Below are positions 24,892-35,365 of a stretch of 64,000 nt of DNA, piece by piece. Under the pieces are notes generated by a model. That model worked only from the letters and a program-made list of their open reading frames with translations. It did not search any database and was not told where the DNA came from. The stretch is from positions 51,875,878 through 51,939,877 of the forward strand of contig NC_057926.1 in NCBI RefSeq assembly GCF_018873765.1, given 5' to 3'. This stretch comes from Telopea speciosissima. Lineage: Eukaryota > Streptophyta > Magnoliopsida > Proteales > Proteaceae. Made by a program: the position numbers and the translations under genes. Within the stretch, counting starts at the first letter, position 1; every line of letters begins with the position of its first letter.

Positions 24892-25260
24892 TTTTTTTTT
24901 TTTTTTTTTTTTGATAATGGAAGTTTATTGACATTGAAACAATGTTCCACACTAATCAAAGTACAAGCTAGGGCAAAGAAATACAATTCGAAGAGGTGAA
25001 AAATCAAGAAAAATCCAATTGAGCATTGGTTCCAAAAGATGCTAAACAATCAACAATTGAGTTAGCTTCTCTAAGAGAATGAAGGTAAAAGATGTAGTAG
25101 ATGCAACAATCTTCAATGATGGAAGCGATCCTCCAAGGGGGTGCTTTCTTGGTATCCTTGAGCAGATTAACAATTAGCAAATAATCACTTTCAATGATCA
25201 AGTTTTTTAAGTCCATGCTGCAGCAATTACCAAGCGATCATAGGCTTTTTGCACGTCAAC
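24892..25260 (-). mobile_element. LINE-1-type 3' fragment with internal deletion and poly(A)
   Basis: On the minus strand a reverse-transcriptase motif (KVDVQKAYDRL, about 25255-25223) runs within a few codons into an RNase H-like end (NLIIESDYLLIVNLL … WRIASIIEDC … SLREANSIVDCLASFGTNA). The sequence between RT and RNase H is missing. The minus-strand 3' end is a run of A (T-run at about 24890-24912 on +), as expected for a retroposed LINE. Confidence 0.65.
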
Positions 25261-25468
25261 TTTGAATCAGAATCATGTACGCCCAATCTCAATTCCTGCC
25301 ATTTTAGAGCAGACGATCCAGGTAGGCTTTATAGACTCGAGGCAGAATCTAGCTGATTTTAACCGCTTTCGACCAATTTTGATCGATTTAAAATGGAATG
25401 GAATCGAATCCACTAGTGCCTACCAAACTCGACCTTTTTCCTCTGTTCCAGAAAAGATAAAAAATAAA

Positions 25469-25521
25469 CATATTTTTATCCAACTAGCTAGTACGAGTTT
25501 TGGACTCTCTGGCTGTTGACC
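25469..25521 (+). promoter_or_regulatory. Conserved upstream block of copy E ending in a W-box
   Basis: The same block survives upstream of pseudogene E (TTGACC at 25516-25521). In copy F the sequence jumps from ttttggacca to ctcgaatttt, so the W-box segment is deleted. Confidence 0.35.
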
Positions 25522-25627
25522 ACAAGAGAACTTTTAACACTTTCATTTTTGCTTAAACTCAGAAGTTTGGATTTCTCACAGCGTAACAGAATTGAGAGAA
25601 TAGGAAGAGAAGATTAATAGAGAGAAC

Positions 25628-27124
25628 ATGGAGAATGGAAGAGGCGACAAAGAAGAAGGATACGATAGGGCCCAGGAGGTGAAGCAATTCGACGATTCAA
25701 AAATCGGAGTAAAGGGACTCATCGACTATGGTATCACCTCCATCCCTCGCTTCTTCATCCACCCACCCGATTCTCTCCCCTGCACCGCCTGCGCCACCGC
25801 CGTCGCCGTCGCCGTCGCCGTCGCAGCTTCTCCACCTCCTCCTCCTGCAACTAATCCCATCCCCACTGTCGATCTTTCCGGCGTTGATTCAAACCGTAGA
25901 TCGATCATCGTCGACCAAATCCGAGAAGCGTCCCGTACGTTGGGCTTCTTCCAGGTCATCAACCATGGTATCCCCTCCGATGTTTTAGACCGTACGATCG
26001 CTGCTATCAAAGCCTTTAACGAGCAGCCAACGGAGATCAAAGCGATCCACTACAATCGCGAGTTGGAACGTAGCGTATCATTTTGTCCAAGCTTCGATCG
26101 CTACAGATCGAAGGCTGCCAGTTGGAGGGATTCGATAACAGTAAGGTGGGGCCCGAATTTTGAGATCGGTGAAATTCCGGAGATTTGTCGGAGTGAGATT
26201 GTGGAATGGGAAACGCAGGTCCAACGGTTGGGAGAGACGCTGATGGAGATCTTATCGGAAGGATTGGGAGTGGAGAGTGGGAGATTAAAGGCGTTGAGTT
26301 GTAGAGAAGGGAATATTATATTGGCAAACTACTATCCCTTCTGTCCACAAACAGATCTGACACTTGGATTTCAATCTCACACGGATGCACCAGCGATGAC
26401 CGTGTTGCTGCAGGACCAGATCGGAGGGTTGCAGGTGAAGAAGGGGGAACAATGGTTGGATGTTCTCCCATTACGTGATGCGCTTGTCATCAAGATAAAA
26501 ACCCCTCGTTCCTTTGTGAATGACAAAAATAGGATAATTGGTTCAATTTGGATCCTCTCTACTGTCAAGCTGCCCGGCAGACCCTGCTGCTGAGACGCAA
26601 CAAGACGATAAATGATACCGCCTTACCCCAACTTGGGTAAGACGCTCGGGCAGGGGTAAGGCGGTCATTCCCCATCTTGCTGTGTTTTGGCAGTAGAGTC
26701 CTATCGGACAGCTCAGCCGTAAAGGATCGTTAACTCTCACATATACATTCACCTGTTGGTACGAGTAGAGGAACCGAACCAAATGGAACAAGGGCAATTT
26801 CATCCTTCACCAAGGCTTACGGAAGGTTCATATATTAATATCTTTGATATATGGGAATTGTTTATCTTTTTCAGATTATTTCCAATGAAGGATACAAGAG
26901 TGTAGAGCACCGAGTCTTAGCCAATAATCTTCGCCAACCACGCATCTCAGTTAGTATTTTCTTTCGTCCAAAGTTTGAAAGAGGACTTCTATGGACCTCT
27001 TCCAGAACTGATATCACCAGATAAACCAGCCCTTTACAGGTCATTTACATTGTCAGAATTCTTAACAAGATTTCACGCAACAGATTTGGGTAATAAACCT
27101 TTGATAAATTACTTTCATCTGTGA
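25628..27124 (+). pseudogene. 2OG/Fe(II) dioxygenase copy E, deleted splice junction plus frameshift
   Basis: Exon 1 begins at the ATG at 25628 (MENGRGDKEE) and is open through DIOX_N, YYPFCPQT and the SHTD ligands. Homology to the sisters breaks at about 26495, after ALVI. The final codons (GDLLQ), the donor site and most of the intron are gone, replaced by about 300 bp of repeat DNA that includes a foldback element (26550-26728). Intron-like sequence resumes at about 26800, and exon 2 is recognisable at 26875-27124 after tttttcag. This exon is 250 rather than 249 nt: an extra base near TTTCGTCCAAAG shifts the frame downstream of the RISV motif. The open frame from exon 1 runs into the repeat and stops at 26593, lacking the distal histidine and the 2OG-binding Arg-x-Ser. 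Almost certainly non-functional. Confidence 0.85.
26550..26728. repeat. Foldback element, GATCCTCTAC family, in pseudogene E
   Basis: ggatcctctctactgtcaag to cagctcagccgtaaaggatc; core gcaggggtaaggcggtcatt. Flanked by GTT on both sides. A related uninterrupted sequence is at about 51183-51205 (gataggtggttgactctcac). Confidence 0.8.
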
Positions 27125-27155
27125 TAAGTAGTTGTTTTGTAAACAAATACTTGCA

Positions 27156-27450
27156 TTAATGTGTGTGAGTGAGGTGCTTTGATTCATGCTTTTGGTGCCA
27201 AGGCCGAGTGGTCGTGTACCAAAATGAGATGTTCAATGCAGCCATCTTAAAGAAGTCCATATCGGGATTAAAATCCTCTGCATCTGGCGGTGCACTGCAG
27301 TGTAACCCTGAGAGCTCGACACGTGAAAAAGCTTCATTCACCGGTGCGAGTTCAATAAGACTTGCTTTGAACTTCAACCTGGAAGTGGGTTTTTGAGAGC
27401 ACTGAGGTTCCCGATCCTACACACACTCTGTTCTCTGAACCGGCATTGTT
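27156..27450 (-). pseudogene. 11S-globulin-like N-terminal relic (second copy)
   Basis: The minus strand carries an RFREQS-CRI peptide followed by NLSALKNPLPG and a stop. This aligns at DNA level with the better copy at 31900-32106 (cctacac-cactctgttctc). The signal-peptide part is missing, replaced by the repeat that starts at 27461. A 73-codon frame further on has no clear match. Confidence 0.4.
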
Positions 27451-27460
27451 GTTGTTACTG

Positions 27461-27815
27461 ACTATACACTGGCATCAATCCAAAAGGTTTTCTTTAATAG
27501 CCTTTTCCTTACGGTTTACTCGAAAGTTTTAATCAAATTTGTTGTCTATGATGGACCGAAGGGTGACGATTTGTAGAAGTTCTTGCTTTCTAATAATTTT
27601 CAAGTAAACCATAAGGGACAGGTTATTATACGGGTCTACCTACAAACAAATATCGCCATATATCAATGATTTAATGATTCGATTTCATTGTATGAATTAA
27701 GAACATTTTATAGATGCATCATTTACTACTTGAAATATTATGAAAATTTAATGATATTTCAACAAAGTTCACATTATGCCTAAAAATATTAAAACTGACT
27801 TCTTTTAAAGCACAT
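27461..27815. repeat. Dispersed repeat, copy 1 (pair with 32731)
   Basis: Starts ctgactatacactggcatca. It contains an inner inverted pair (ctttaatagccttttcc / gacaggttattatac) and continues through tagatgcatcattta. Matches 32731-33105. Confidence 0.65.
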
Positions 27816-27825
27816 TGGTATTCCC

Positions 27826-27888
27826 CGTCTTGTTGTGTCTTAGCAGCACGTTCTTGACGGACAACTCAGCAATAAAGAATCCAAATTA
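27826..27888. repeat. Half foldback, GATCCTCTAC family
   Basis: Right arm only: cgtcttgttgtgtcttagca … gacaactcagcaataaagaatcc. Confidence 0.55.
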
Positions 27889-28213
27889 CGATCAAACCCA
27901 GTAGGGCTCTTTCCTTATCGGCTTTTGGGCTAGCAAGAATTGTATATTCTTTTATAATAAAAAAAAGTATTGTATATTCTTGATTCTCTTACAACACTAC
28001 TAGCTTCATTATACTTTTGATTGGCAAGTTGAAACCTTTATTGAAGTGAATTCCTCTTTTTGTTAGCTGAGTTCAAGAGAAACCTTCTTCATCTCAAGGT
28101 GTATTAAGGACATTTTCCTAATTAGCTAATTAAGTCTGAAATCTCTAGTAGCTAGTAGCTAGTAGCTCGTATTCTTAGTTTGATGGAGCCTTTGCTTCAC
28201 TCATCTATTGATA

Positions 28214-28395
28214 GGATTCAAATTCTTTACTGCCAAATTGCCCCAACTGTCGTGCTGTGCAGATACAACAAGGCAAAAATGACTGCCTTACCCTCACTTG
28301 GGCAAGCCACTCTGACAGGGGTAAGGGAGTCATTGTGCGCGTTACTATATCTACCAGCACGGCACAGAAAGAGTAGCTCGACAATGGAGAATCCA
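28214..28395. repeat. Foldback element, GATCCTCTAC family, upstream of copy F
   Basis: ggattcaaattctttactgc … caatggagaatcc; core pair actgccttaccctcacttgg / gacaggggtaagggagtcat. Confidence 0.75.
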
Positions 28396-28673
28396 AATTA
28401 TCTATTGGCGTGTCAAAGAAAGTCAACGAAGAATGGGAATCCGAGATTGGAGTTTGTGTTACATGTACAAGGAAAGAGAGGTTTTTGAAGCTTTTGTAAC
28501 TGTTGGCCTTGCATGCATGTGCTTCCCCACAGACAACGCTGACCCTAAATAAATAAATAAATAAATAAGTAAATAATTTCTGGGTTGGAGTTTTGGACCA
28601 CTCGAATTTTGAAATTCTCACTGCGTAAGAGAATTTGAGAGAAAAAGGAAGAGAAGATTGAGATAGAGCGAAA

Positions 28674-30478
28674 ATGGAGAACGGAAGAGGTGAAGAACAA
28701 GAAGAAGAAGTATATGATCGAGCCAAGGAGGTGAAGCAATTCGACGATTCTAAACTCGGTGTAAAGGGACTTGTCGACTCTGGCATCACTTCCATCCCTC
28801 GTTTCTTCCTCCACCCACCTGACTCTCTCCCCTGCAATGCCACCGCCATCGCAGCTCCTCCTCTTCCTGAAACTAATCCAATCCCCACCGTCGATCTCTC
28901 CGGCGTTGATTCAGACCGTAGATCATTCATCGTCGACCAAATCCGAGAAGCCTCCCGTACGTTGGGCTTCTTCCAGGTCATAAACCATGGTATCCCTTCC
29001 GATGTTTTCGAACGTACGATCGCTGCTATCAAAGCCTTCAACGAGCAACCAACGGAGATTAAAGCGCTGCATTACACTCGCGAGATGGAGCGCAGAGTAT
29101 CATTTTGTTCAAACTTCGATCTCTACAGATCGAAGGCTGCCACTTGGAGGGATACGTTAATATTAAAGTGGCGCCCGAATTTTGACATCGATGAAATTCC
29201 GGAGATCTGTCGGAATGAGCTTGTGGAGTGGGACCGGCAGATCCAAGGGTTGGGAGAGACGTTGATGGAGATCTTGTCTGAAGGCTTGGGAGTGGAGAGT
29301 GGGAGATTGAAGGCGTTGATTTGTACGGAAGGGAAGACTATGTTGGCCAACTACTATCCTTTCTGTCCACAACCAGATCTGACGTTTGGATTTCAATCTC
29401 ACACTGATGCAGTAGCGATGACCGTGTTGCTGCAGGATCAGATCGGAGGGTTGCAGGTGAAGCATGGGGAGCATTGGGTGGATGTTCCGCCCGTACGTGA
29501 TGCTCTCGTCGTTAACGTCGGAGATATGCTCCAGGTAAATCTAATTCTTTTAATCTGAACCGGATGGTTGAACCGTGTTAGACCCAATACATTGGTTAAA
29601 AAGGCGAAAGGACCACTGCACTCCTTATCGGTGATCATTTCGCACGCCCTGTGTCAGGGCAAAGGGGCAGCATGCGCTACGCGATCAGCTGACATTCTCT
29701 TTTCCACTAAGTTTGTTACCAATATAATAATTATGATATCTTAATCATTGGTACTATTGATAGGATCATTATCGTCTCTTGTTCCCTGCCCGATAGAGTG
29801 GTCCAGTTCCACTCATAAGTGTCAGAAATGACAGTCTAACCTCCTGTCTGAACACACTGCCCGAGGGAGATTAAAACGTCATTTTCGTCTCCCTATGAGT
29901 GGAATTGGACCACTACAATAATTTGTAACCACAACAATTATATAGTTACTTATAGAAAAATATAAATATTTATATATTTTTTTGGGATTCGTAAATAAGA
30001 GGAAAATTTTCGTTCATCCATAGGGGAGGATTCACCCACTAATCTAAGGTCATCATTACTCTTCCAATACTATATGTTGAAGGTTGTAAATGTCCTTCAT
30101 TATTATCATATGGTTATCCAAGTTGAATGATGACCATTGATGAAGGAATTATTCCATCATTATGGCTTAAGGAAAACTCGATTCATATATTTATATGTTT
30201 GATAAGTGGGAATTGTTATCTTTTTTCAGATTATTTCCAATGAAGAATACAAGAGTGTGGAGCACCGAGTGTTAGCCAATAATCTTCGCCAACCACGCAT
30301 CTCAATTGGTGTTTTCTTCAATCCAAGCAAGAGAGAGGACTTCTATGGACCCCTTCCAGAGCTGATATCACCAGATAAACCAGCCCTTTACCGGTCATTT
30401 AAATTGTCAGAATTCTTAACAATGTTTCTCAGAACAGATTTTGGCAATAAACCTTTGATAAATTACTTTCATCTGTGA
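28674..30478 (+). CDS. 2OG/Fe(II) dioxygenase, ACC-oxidase-homolog type (copy F, intact)
   Basis: Exon 1 is 28674-29534 (287 codons, CTCCAG|gtaaat) and exon 2 is 30230-30478 (ttttttcag|ATTATTTCC); the intron is 695 bp. The product is 369 aa. DIOX_N spans about 69-170 and 2OG-FeII_Oxy about 215-315. Ligands are H243 and D245 (SHTD) and H299 (VEHR); the clamp is R310/S312. E and F form a subgroup: both have GFQSHTDA before the ligand region where A-D have the GIA type, ANYYPFCPQ instead of the AHYYP or GHYYP of B-D, and ANNLRQPRIS in exon 2. Substrate-pocket differences around the HxD are therefore likely. Upstream, the conserved W-box block of C, D and E has been deleted, so regulation may differ. 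It is the last copy of the array. Confidence 0.9.
29607..29702. repeat. Foldback remnant, GATCATTTYGCAC family
   Basis: ggtgatcatttcgcacgccc, gtgtcagggcaaaggggcag; in the intron of copy F. Confidence 0.5.
29798..29916. repeat. Foldback element, arms GTGGTCCAGTTCCACTC
   Basis: gtggtccagttccactcata pairs with tatgagtggaattggaccac. The centre has ctgcccgagggagattaaaa and cgtcattttcgtctcc. In the intron of copy F. Confidence 0.8.
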
Positions 30479-31202
30479 TTAATTCATAGTAGAATTATGA
30501 AAGCTATTTTTGTTGTAAGTGAGGTGGTATTGAACCACCTCAAATAAAATTTCTCTGTGATGAAACTGATCAGTTGTTTTGTACACAAAGACTTGCTTAT
30601 TGAATCATTGAAGCAGAATGGTTGGTTGTCAACTTGTGCATAAATTGGCAATAAGAGGTTGAGTTTCTCCCATTTTCTTGTAAGAGTGTCAACCGGTTCG
30701 GTTTCAATATGGTTTTTATTCGATGTCATAAATGGTTTCTTATTCGATTCGGTTTCATAAACCATTTCTTATATATAATATATCAGATACATATATAATA
30801 TATATATTGAGATGCATAATTTATAGTTTTATACATGTTTAAAAATATTTGGTATGGTTTGATTTCGATTCCAAATTGACACACTTGATTAAGGATAAAG
30901 AATCTTTGTAGCTGCTTTACTTAGAGGAGGAAAATGACAATCTTGAAGTCCAAAACAAGGTATGGCATGGCTGCTGATCCAGATGAAGGCACTGCTTGAT
31001 CGATCGTCTCCAAGGTGCCCTCTGTAATTATGGCAAAAAGAAGCTAATAAGTAAAACACAAGTTCCTTTAATATTAAGCAGTAAGTATAGTATTTATATA
31101 AGAGACTTAAAATACCTCTTATTTCACTTTTTTCTTAGTAAATCCCCTCAACTTCATTGCTGTTCCATTTATTCTTAAATATCCATCATCCATATTTGTG
31201 TG
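30479..31202. other. 3' flank of copy F, nothing recognised
   Basis: AT-rich, contains a (TA)-rich patch at about 30770-30810. Confidence 0.5.
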
Positions 31203-31380
31203 TAGAGGGCGGACCTCAGCGCAACAGTAAAGTTGCTCCATCGCGACTTACTGGTAGTGGGTTCGAGTTGGAAACAGTTTCTCTGTGAAGCTTGAAGCAT
31301 GGATCAGGTTGTGTAAATTATGATCCTCTCTAGACTTTGCAATGGCTAGAGCCTCGTGCATTTGGTACGCCCTTTTTATC
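31203..31380 (+). mobile_element. Au-type SINE, nearly complete
   Basis: cagcgcaacagtaaagttgc (A-box region), ggttcgagttgg (B box, from 31260), gaaacagtttctctg, ctagactttgcaatggctag and gcctcgtgcatttggtacgc give the full Au SINE order. Confidence 0.75.
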
Positions 31381-31696
31381 CGTCATCATTGTTGACTGTG
31401 CATGCACAGGCCCTTTTTTCGCTTTTAGATATTGAATATGTATTCCTACCAACAGCTACCTAATGCAGTTGGTGAGCTGTCATGTGCTTGTGTCAAGTTC
31501 GAATCTCCTTGCTGGTACCTTTCCCCCTCTCTATTCCCTCCCATCCTATAAAAAGTAAGCTATATATAAAAAGCTCCCAATTCCTCCCAAAAAAAAAAAA
31601 AAAAAAAAAAAATGTATTCCTATATTAATTTATAGAAATTTAAGCACTATAAGGAGCAGTGCTAATTTCTTTTTCTTTTTTTCTTTTGGGGGTGGG

Positions 31697-31810
31697 GGAT
31701 CTTTGTCCCCTCCAGTGCCCTGCCCGGCCAGTTTCTCCAGTGTCTCTGTAATAAAGGGGTACAATCACCACCCTACCCCTACCCAAACACTCTGCCCGTA
31801 TGGGATCCGG
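31697..31810. repeat. Half foldback with reversed core
   Basis: tgtcccctccagtgccctgc end and ccaccctacccctacccaaa core in reverse orientation; no partner arm seen. Confidence 0.45.
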
Positions 31811-31869
31811 ATCCACCCCAGGGTGCTACTTTATTGCTAATTTCTGTTACTTTAATGTATTTGCCAAGG

Positions 31870-32106
31870 TTCTCTAGCTACCACTATCATTTAACTTTTT
31901 CATGTCCAACCTGCAAGTGGGATTGAGAGGATCGAGGTCTCGATCCTACACTCACTCTGTTCTCTGAACCGACGTTGTTGTTCTTGTTGCTGCTGCTGCT
32001 TTTGCTGATGTTGGCCTCGGCATGATTGCTGCTCAATCTGAATCACGGAGCCATGAAACAAGACAAGTAAGCAAAAAATAGTAGAAATCAAAGAAGAGTT
32101 AGCCAT
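31870..32106 (-). pseudogene. 11S globulin (legumin) first-exon fragment
   Basis: From the minus-strand ATG at 32106: a signal peptide (MANSSLISTIFCLLVLFHGS), a Gln-rich stretch and REQSECRIE, the conserved start of the mature acidic chain of 11S seed storage proteins (Cys for the interchain disulfide). One base appears lost after CRIE. In the shifted frame the sequence goes on DLDPLNPTCRLDMKKLN, close to the family's L-N-A-L-x-P-T-R-R, and then stops. The cupin domains are absent. Isolated, with no neighbouring exons found. Confidence 0.6.
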
Positions 32107-32279
32107 GTTGTGGTGATACTAGTAGTAGTAGCCTAAGAAGTTAAATCTGTAAAATTGAATATTTGAGAGTGAGAAACAAGAAAGTGAATGAAAACATCTA
32201 GAAGGCAACTATTTTCCACCCCTTTTAGGAGGTTAAATCTTCAGGAGTCAATTAGTCTCAAAGGTAACAGTTCAGGATT

Positions 32280-32431
32280 GTCTCCAGGGAGCCCAGCGCC
32301 CAAAATGTGTTTAAGGGGTATCTAGTGGTTGAGCTGTGCCACACACATCTCGGTGCATGCCTAGGAATGTGTGTGGCAAATACAGCCTAACGGCTGACAG
32401 CACCTAGGGCGTGCTGAACTCCCCGGAGACA
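32280..32431. repeat. Foldback element, GTCTCCAGGGAGCCC family
   Basis: gtctccagggagcccagcgc … gctgaactccccggagacaa, inner gtgccacacacatc / gtgtgtggcaaatac. Confidence 0.75.
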
Positions 32432-32730
32432 AACTAAATTCCAAAATAACTTACCCAATGACCAGTCCCCTTTCTTCATTGAAAGATGAACCTGATCAGA
32501 TCCTCTTTGGGTTTCACAACCCTTTCCTGGAAAAGCCCAACACATCACAGCCCACTATATGTTGTTGGTGTAGCTTAGGAAATTCCATCTGGATAAGTAC
32601 TTGTCTGGCAAAGTCTAGAAGTTGGGTTTTCAGTCGATGTTATGGATTGATTTAGCATCTATCTCCTTTTTGAGACATGGATTACAGAATCCTGAAAGAT
32701 AATTGGAAGGTCATCTTTATTCACTAGACG

Positions 32731-33105
32731 GAAATCCCTGACTATACACTGCCATCAATCCAGAAGGCTTTCAAGTGCTTTTCGACGTGTATAATAGCCT
32801 TCCCAATATGATTTACTTGAAAATTACAGACCAAAACTGTCGTCTACGACAACGGCCAAAGGATGATAATTTGAACAAGTTCATGCTTTCAAATAATTTT
32901 CAAGTAAATCGTAAAGGAAAGGCTATTGTATGTATCTACCAAGACACAAATATGGCCATATATCACTGACTTAACGATTTGATTTCATTGTTTGAGTTAA
33001 CAACATATTATAGATGCATCATCAAATACTCTGAAAATTTAATAATATTTCAACTAACTTCACACTATGCCTAAATACATTGAATCTGACGTCTTTTTTT
33101 AGGTT
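32731..33105. repeat. Dispersed repeat, copy 2
   Basis: ctgactatacactgccatca start; inner hairpin around tataatagccttcccaatat and ggaaaggctattgtatgta; same tail as copy 1. A short inverted fragment is at about 36245-36330. Confidence 0.65.
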
Positions 33106-33194
33106 ATCAGTATCATTGAAAACTTTAATTTTATATGTTTTTAATTAGTAGTTGCCAAGTAGTATCAATATTATATATTTAATTTAGGAAGAAA

Positions 33195-33371
33195 GAATAC
33201 TATTCGGTCATGCGATAGGCATGGCGATCAAACCTAGACACATAACCGTCTTAGTGCATCTGAATATGAATGCCTCACCCTCATGTACAGATAGAAATTC
33301 CTAATGCCCAAGACGATTATGTGTACAAACGCGGTTGCCACAACTAGCTAGCACACGACCGAGTAGTATTC
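33195..33371. repeat. Foldback element, arms GAATACTATTCGGTC
   Basis: gaatactattcggtc and gaccgagtagtattc ends, inner pair acacataaccgtctta / aagacgattatgtgt. Confidence 0.8.
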
Positions 33372-33714
33372 TATTCCTTTATATTTTATTAGAATAGTGA
33401 AAGATTTTCTTATTGATTTTATAATTATTTATTAATTATTATGTTGATTAAATAATATTTAAATATTCAATTCGATTATGTAGCAAACCCTTCTCCTTCT
33501 TTAATGCGTGTCCTTCAATGAAAACCTCTTGAAGCACATGGTTCCAAATATAAAACCTTATGAGGAGCATGGTTCCCAATATAACGCAAGCTGTAAGTTC
33601 AGCGCCCGTTATGGAGAAACTTTTTGACATATGGGTTTAGAGTGTTGGAGCTTTCTTGGCCATACCTTCAATGCTCCCCCTTAAACAACACATGGTGGTG
33701 GGAATCGAGACCGG

Positions 33715-33834
33715 TTCCTCTCCAATGACATTTAACCATCATAGTCGATCTCCCACTATTCATGGGATGTGGGGACCACACCTCATGGATGATGGGAGAT
33801 CGACTCTAGTGGTTAAATGTCATTGGAGAGGATC
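33715..33834. repeat. Foldback element, arms TCCTCTCCAATGACATTTAAC
   Basis: tcctctccaatgacatttaa and ttaaatgtcattggagagga, with inner gtcgatctccca / tgggagatcgac. Confidence 0.85.
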
Positions 33835-33890
33835 TGAATTTGTGGGATCAAATCCTAGATCTTGAATAATTATCACCTCCAATTTGTGGG

Positions 33891-34020
33891 CACCTCCAAT
33901 TCCTCTAATAGGAGGAGTGGACCCCACCTTGAGCAATGTTTTCGGGCAGGGGTAGGATGATCATTTTCGCCCCCATGTGAGGAATTGGAGGAATTGAAGG
34001 GGGCAATGAATTGGAGGGGA
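33891..34020. repeat. Foldback element with shared ends and core
   Basis: cacctccaattcctctaata arm, core caggggtaggatgatcattt, right arm gaggaattggagga followed by ttggaggggacaatgattcc. Confidence 0.75.
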
Positions 34021-34036
34021 CAATGATTCCCTAGAT

Positions 34037-34135
34037 CTCCAGCGCCACCCCTCTAACGCACATATGATAGTTGGCAATGCATTGGGATGCATGCCAGGTG
34101 CGCCTAACCGTTGGATGTGCACTAGAGACGATCCG
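34037..34135. repeat. Foldback remnant
   Basis: gatctccagcgccacccctc … ttggatgtgcactagagacg; related to 35936-36046 in inverse orientation. Confidence 0.45.
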
Positions 34136-34244
34136 GGTTTCTACGAGAAAGATAGAAGCTTGGTTTTGCATCTTAATAGAAACAAATACTTAAAATGATG
34201 CAGAAAATAATGAAATCGCACACACAATACACACAAAGATTTAC

Positions 34245-34520
34245 GTGATTTGGCAAGATTATCTTAGTCTGAACATTTTATTGGAAGCAAAATGGATTAG
34301 GAAGACTTTCAAAGGAGACTCAATAGGATGTATAGCCAAGCTAACGTTCAATGCTATAGTTGCCCACATTTGGAAGGAGATAAATTTCAGGTTATTTTAT
34401 AACAAGACGAAGACATTGACTTGCATCATAAAGGTTATCGAAATGGATGTCAAGTACAAGTGTAGAGCTGTTGTTTCTAAGGGTAGGAAGTCCCCTATGT
34501 TGTTCTTCCAATCTTGATTG
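34245..34520 (+). mobile_element. LINE ORF2 C-terminal relic
   Basis: WIRKTFKGDSIGCIAKLTF then NAIVAHIWKEINFRLF resembles the end of L1 ORF2 (…IWRERNxRLF). One open frame of about 90 codons; no RT core. Confidence 0.5.
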
Positions 34521-34629
34521 AAATGCGTATGCCCCGAAGATTTGATCCCACTGGTTGTTCCTTGGCTTTGGGTGCTTTTGGTTTGGTCTTTGTGAGCCAT
34601 TCCGACCTTGTGGTCCTAGGAGTTTTCTT

Positions 34630-35365
34630 AGTTTTGGATAAGGGTGAAACAGGGACGGGTTTGTAAAACCTTAGCCCAACCCTGAGTCCTCTTAACTCTA
34701 CTCAAACCCAACCCGGCCCCAGGTCAGGCGAAGATATCACATTCCGGACCCAACCTTGCCAGGCTCAACCCAGCCCAGTCCAACCCTGATTGACCCTAAT
34801 TTTTGCTAGGGCCTGGTTGGCCCTGATTGACTAGTTTCATGTGATTGGGTATTGGTTTATTTCATACTCAATTAACCATTAGACTTTTCTTTAGGTTAAA
34901 AAACTTGGCCTAATCTTAAAATTTTAAATACTTTTTGTTCAACCGATATTGTTTTTTTTTTTTTTTTTGGTAAACAATAGATAATTAGATAATAAACAAA
35001 AGGGAGAATGTTCTCTGTGCCGGGGGCGCATGCTATGCCTAGACACATGGGGGTGGGCGCAATGACCACTCTGCCCCCCAGAGTGGCAAGCCCATGTGTC
35101 TAGGCGCTGCCTGCACTGCGGCACAGAGAACATGAATCCTAAACAAAAATTGCAAAATGTAATCAATAAATTGTAAAGCATAACCTAACATAGGGCCAGG
35201 CCTGGCCGGGGTTAGCCTGAGGCTTCAACCCTGGCCCAGTCCAACCATGACCCGGGCCTGAAAATTTCAACCCTAACCTGCCCTCAAGGTTGAAAAATTC
35301 AGCCCAAGCCTTGTTCGGGCTCAAGACGGGCTCGGGCCGACAGGGCCAAACTTACACCCCTAGTC
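34630..35365. repeat. GGGTTGGGC-rich dispersed repeat with nested insertions
   Basis: Skewed text (cccaaccctgag…, cctggcccagtcc, ggctcgggccgacagg) ends cttacacccctag. It recurs at 36985 (ataggggtgcaagtttgg) and 37700-37895. hAT-like ends are possible. A T-run and a foldback (35008-35133) are nested inside. Confidence 0.45.
35008..35133. repeat. Foldback element, ATGTTCTCTGTGC family
   Basis: Perfect 13-bp ends atgttctctgtgc / gcacagagaacat. Inner cctagacacatgggggtggg / cccatgtgtctagg. Core gcaatgaccactctgccccc. Confidence 0.9.

Noticed and set aside
28258-28488. Short + frame crossing the foldback upstream of copy F
   Set aside because: Formed by palindrome arms; no conservation with sister elements in frame.
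28205-29041. 278-codon minus-strand frame
   Set aside because: It runs antisense over exon 1 of dioxygenase copy F and the foldback upstream; the sense strand has the conserved domains.
31240-31275. Possible tRNA gene (B-box-like ggttcgagt)
   Set aside because: No cloverleaf could be formed; the surrounding text is an Au-type SINE.
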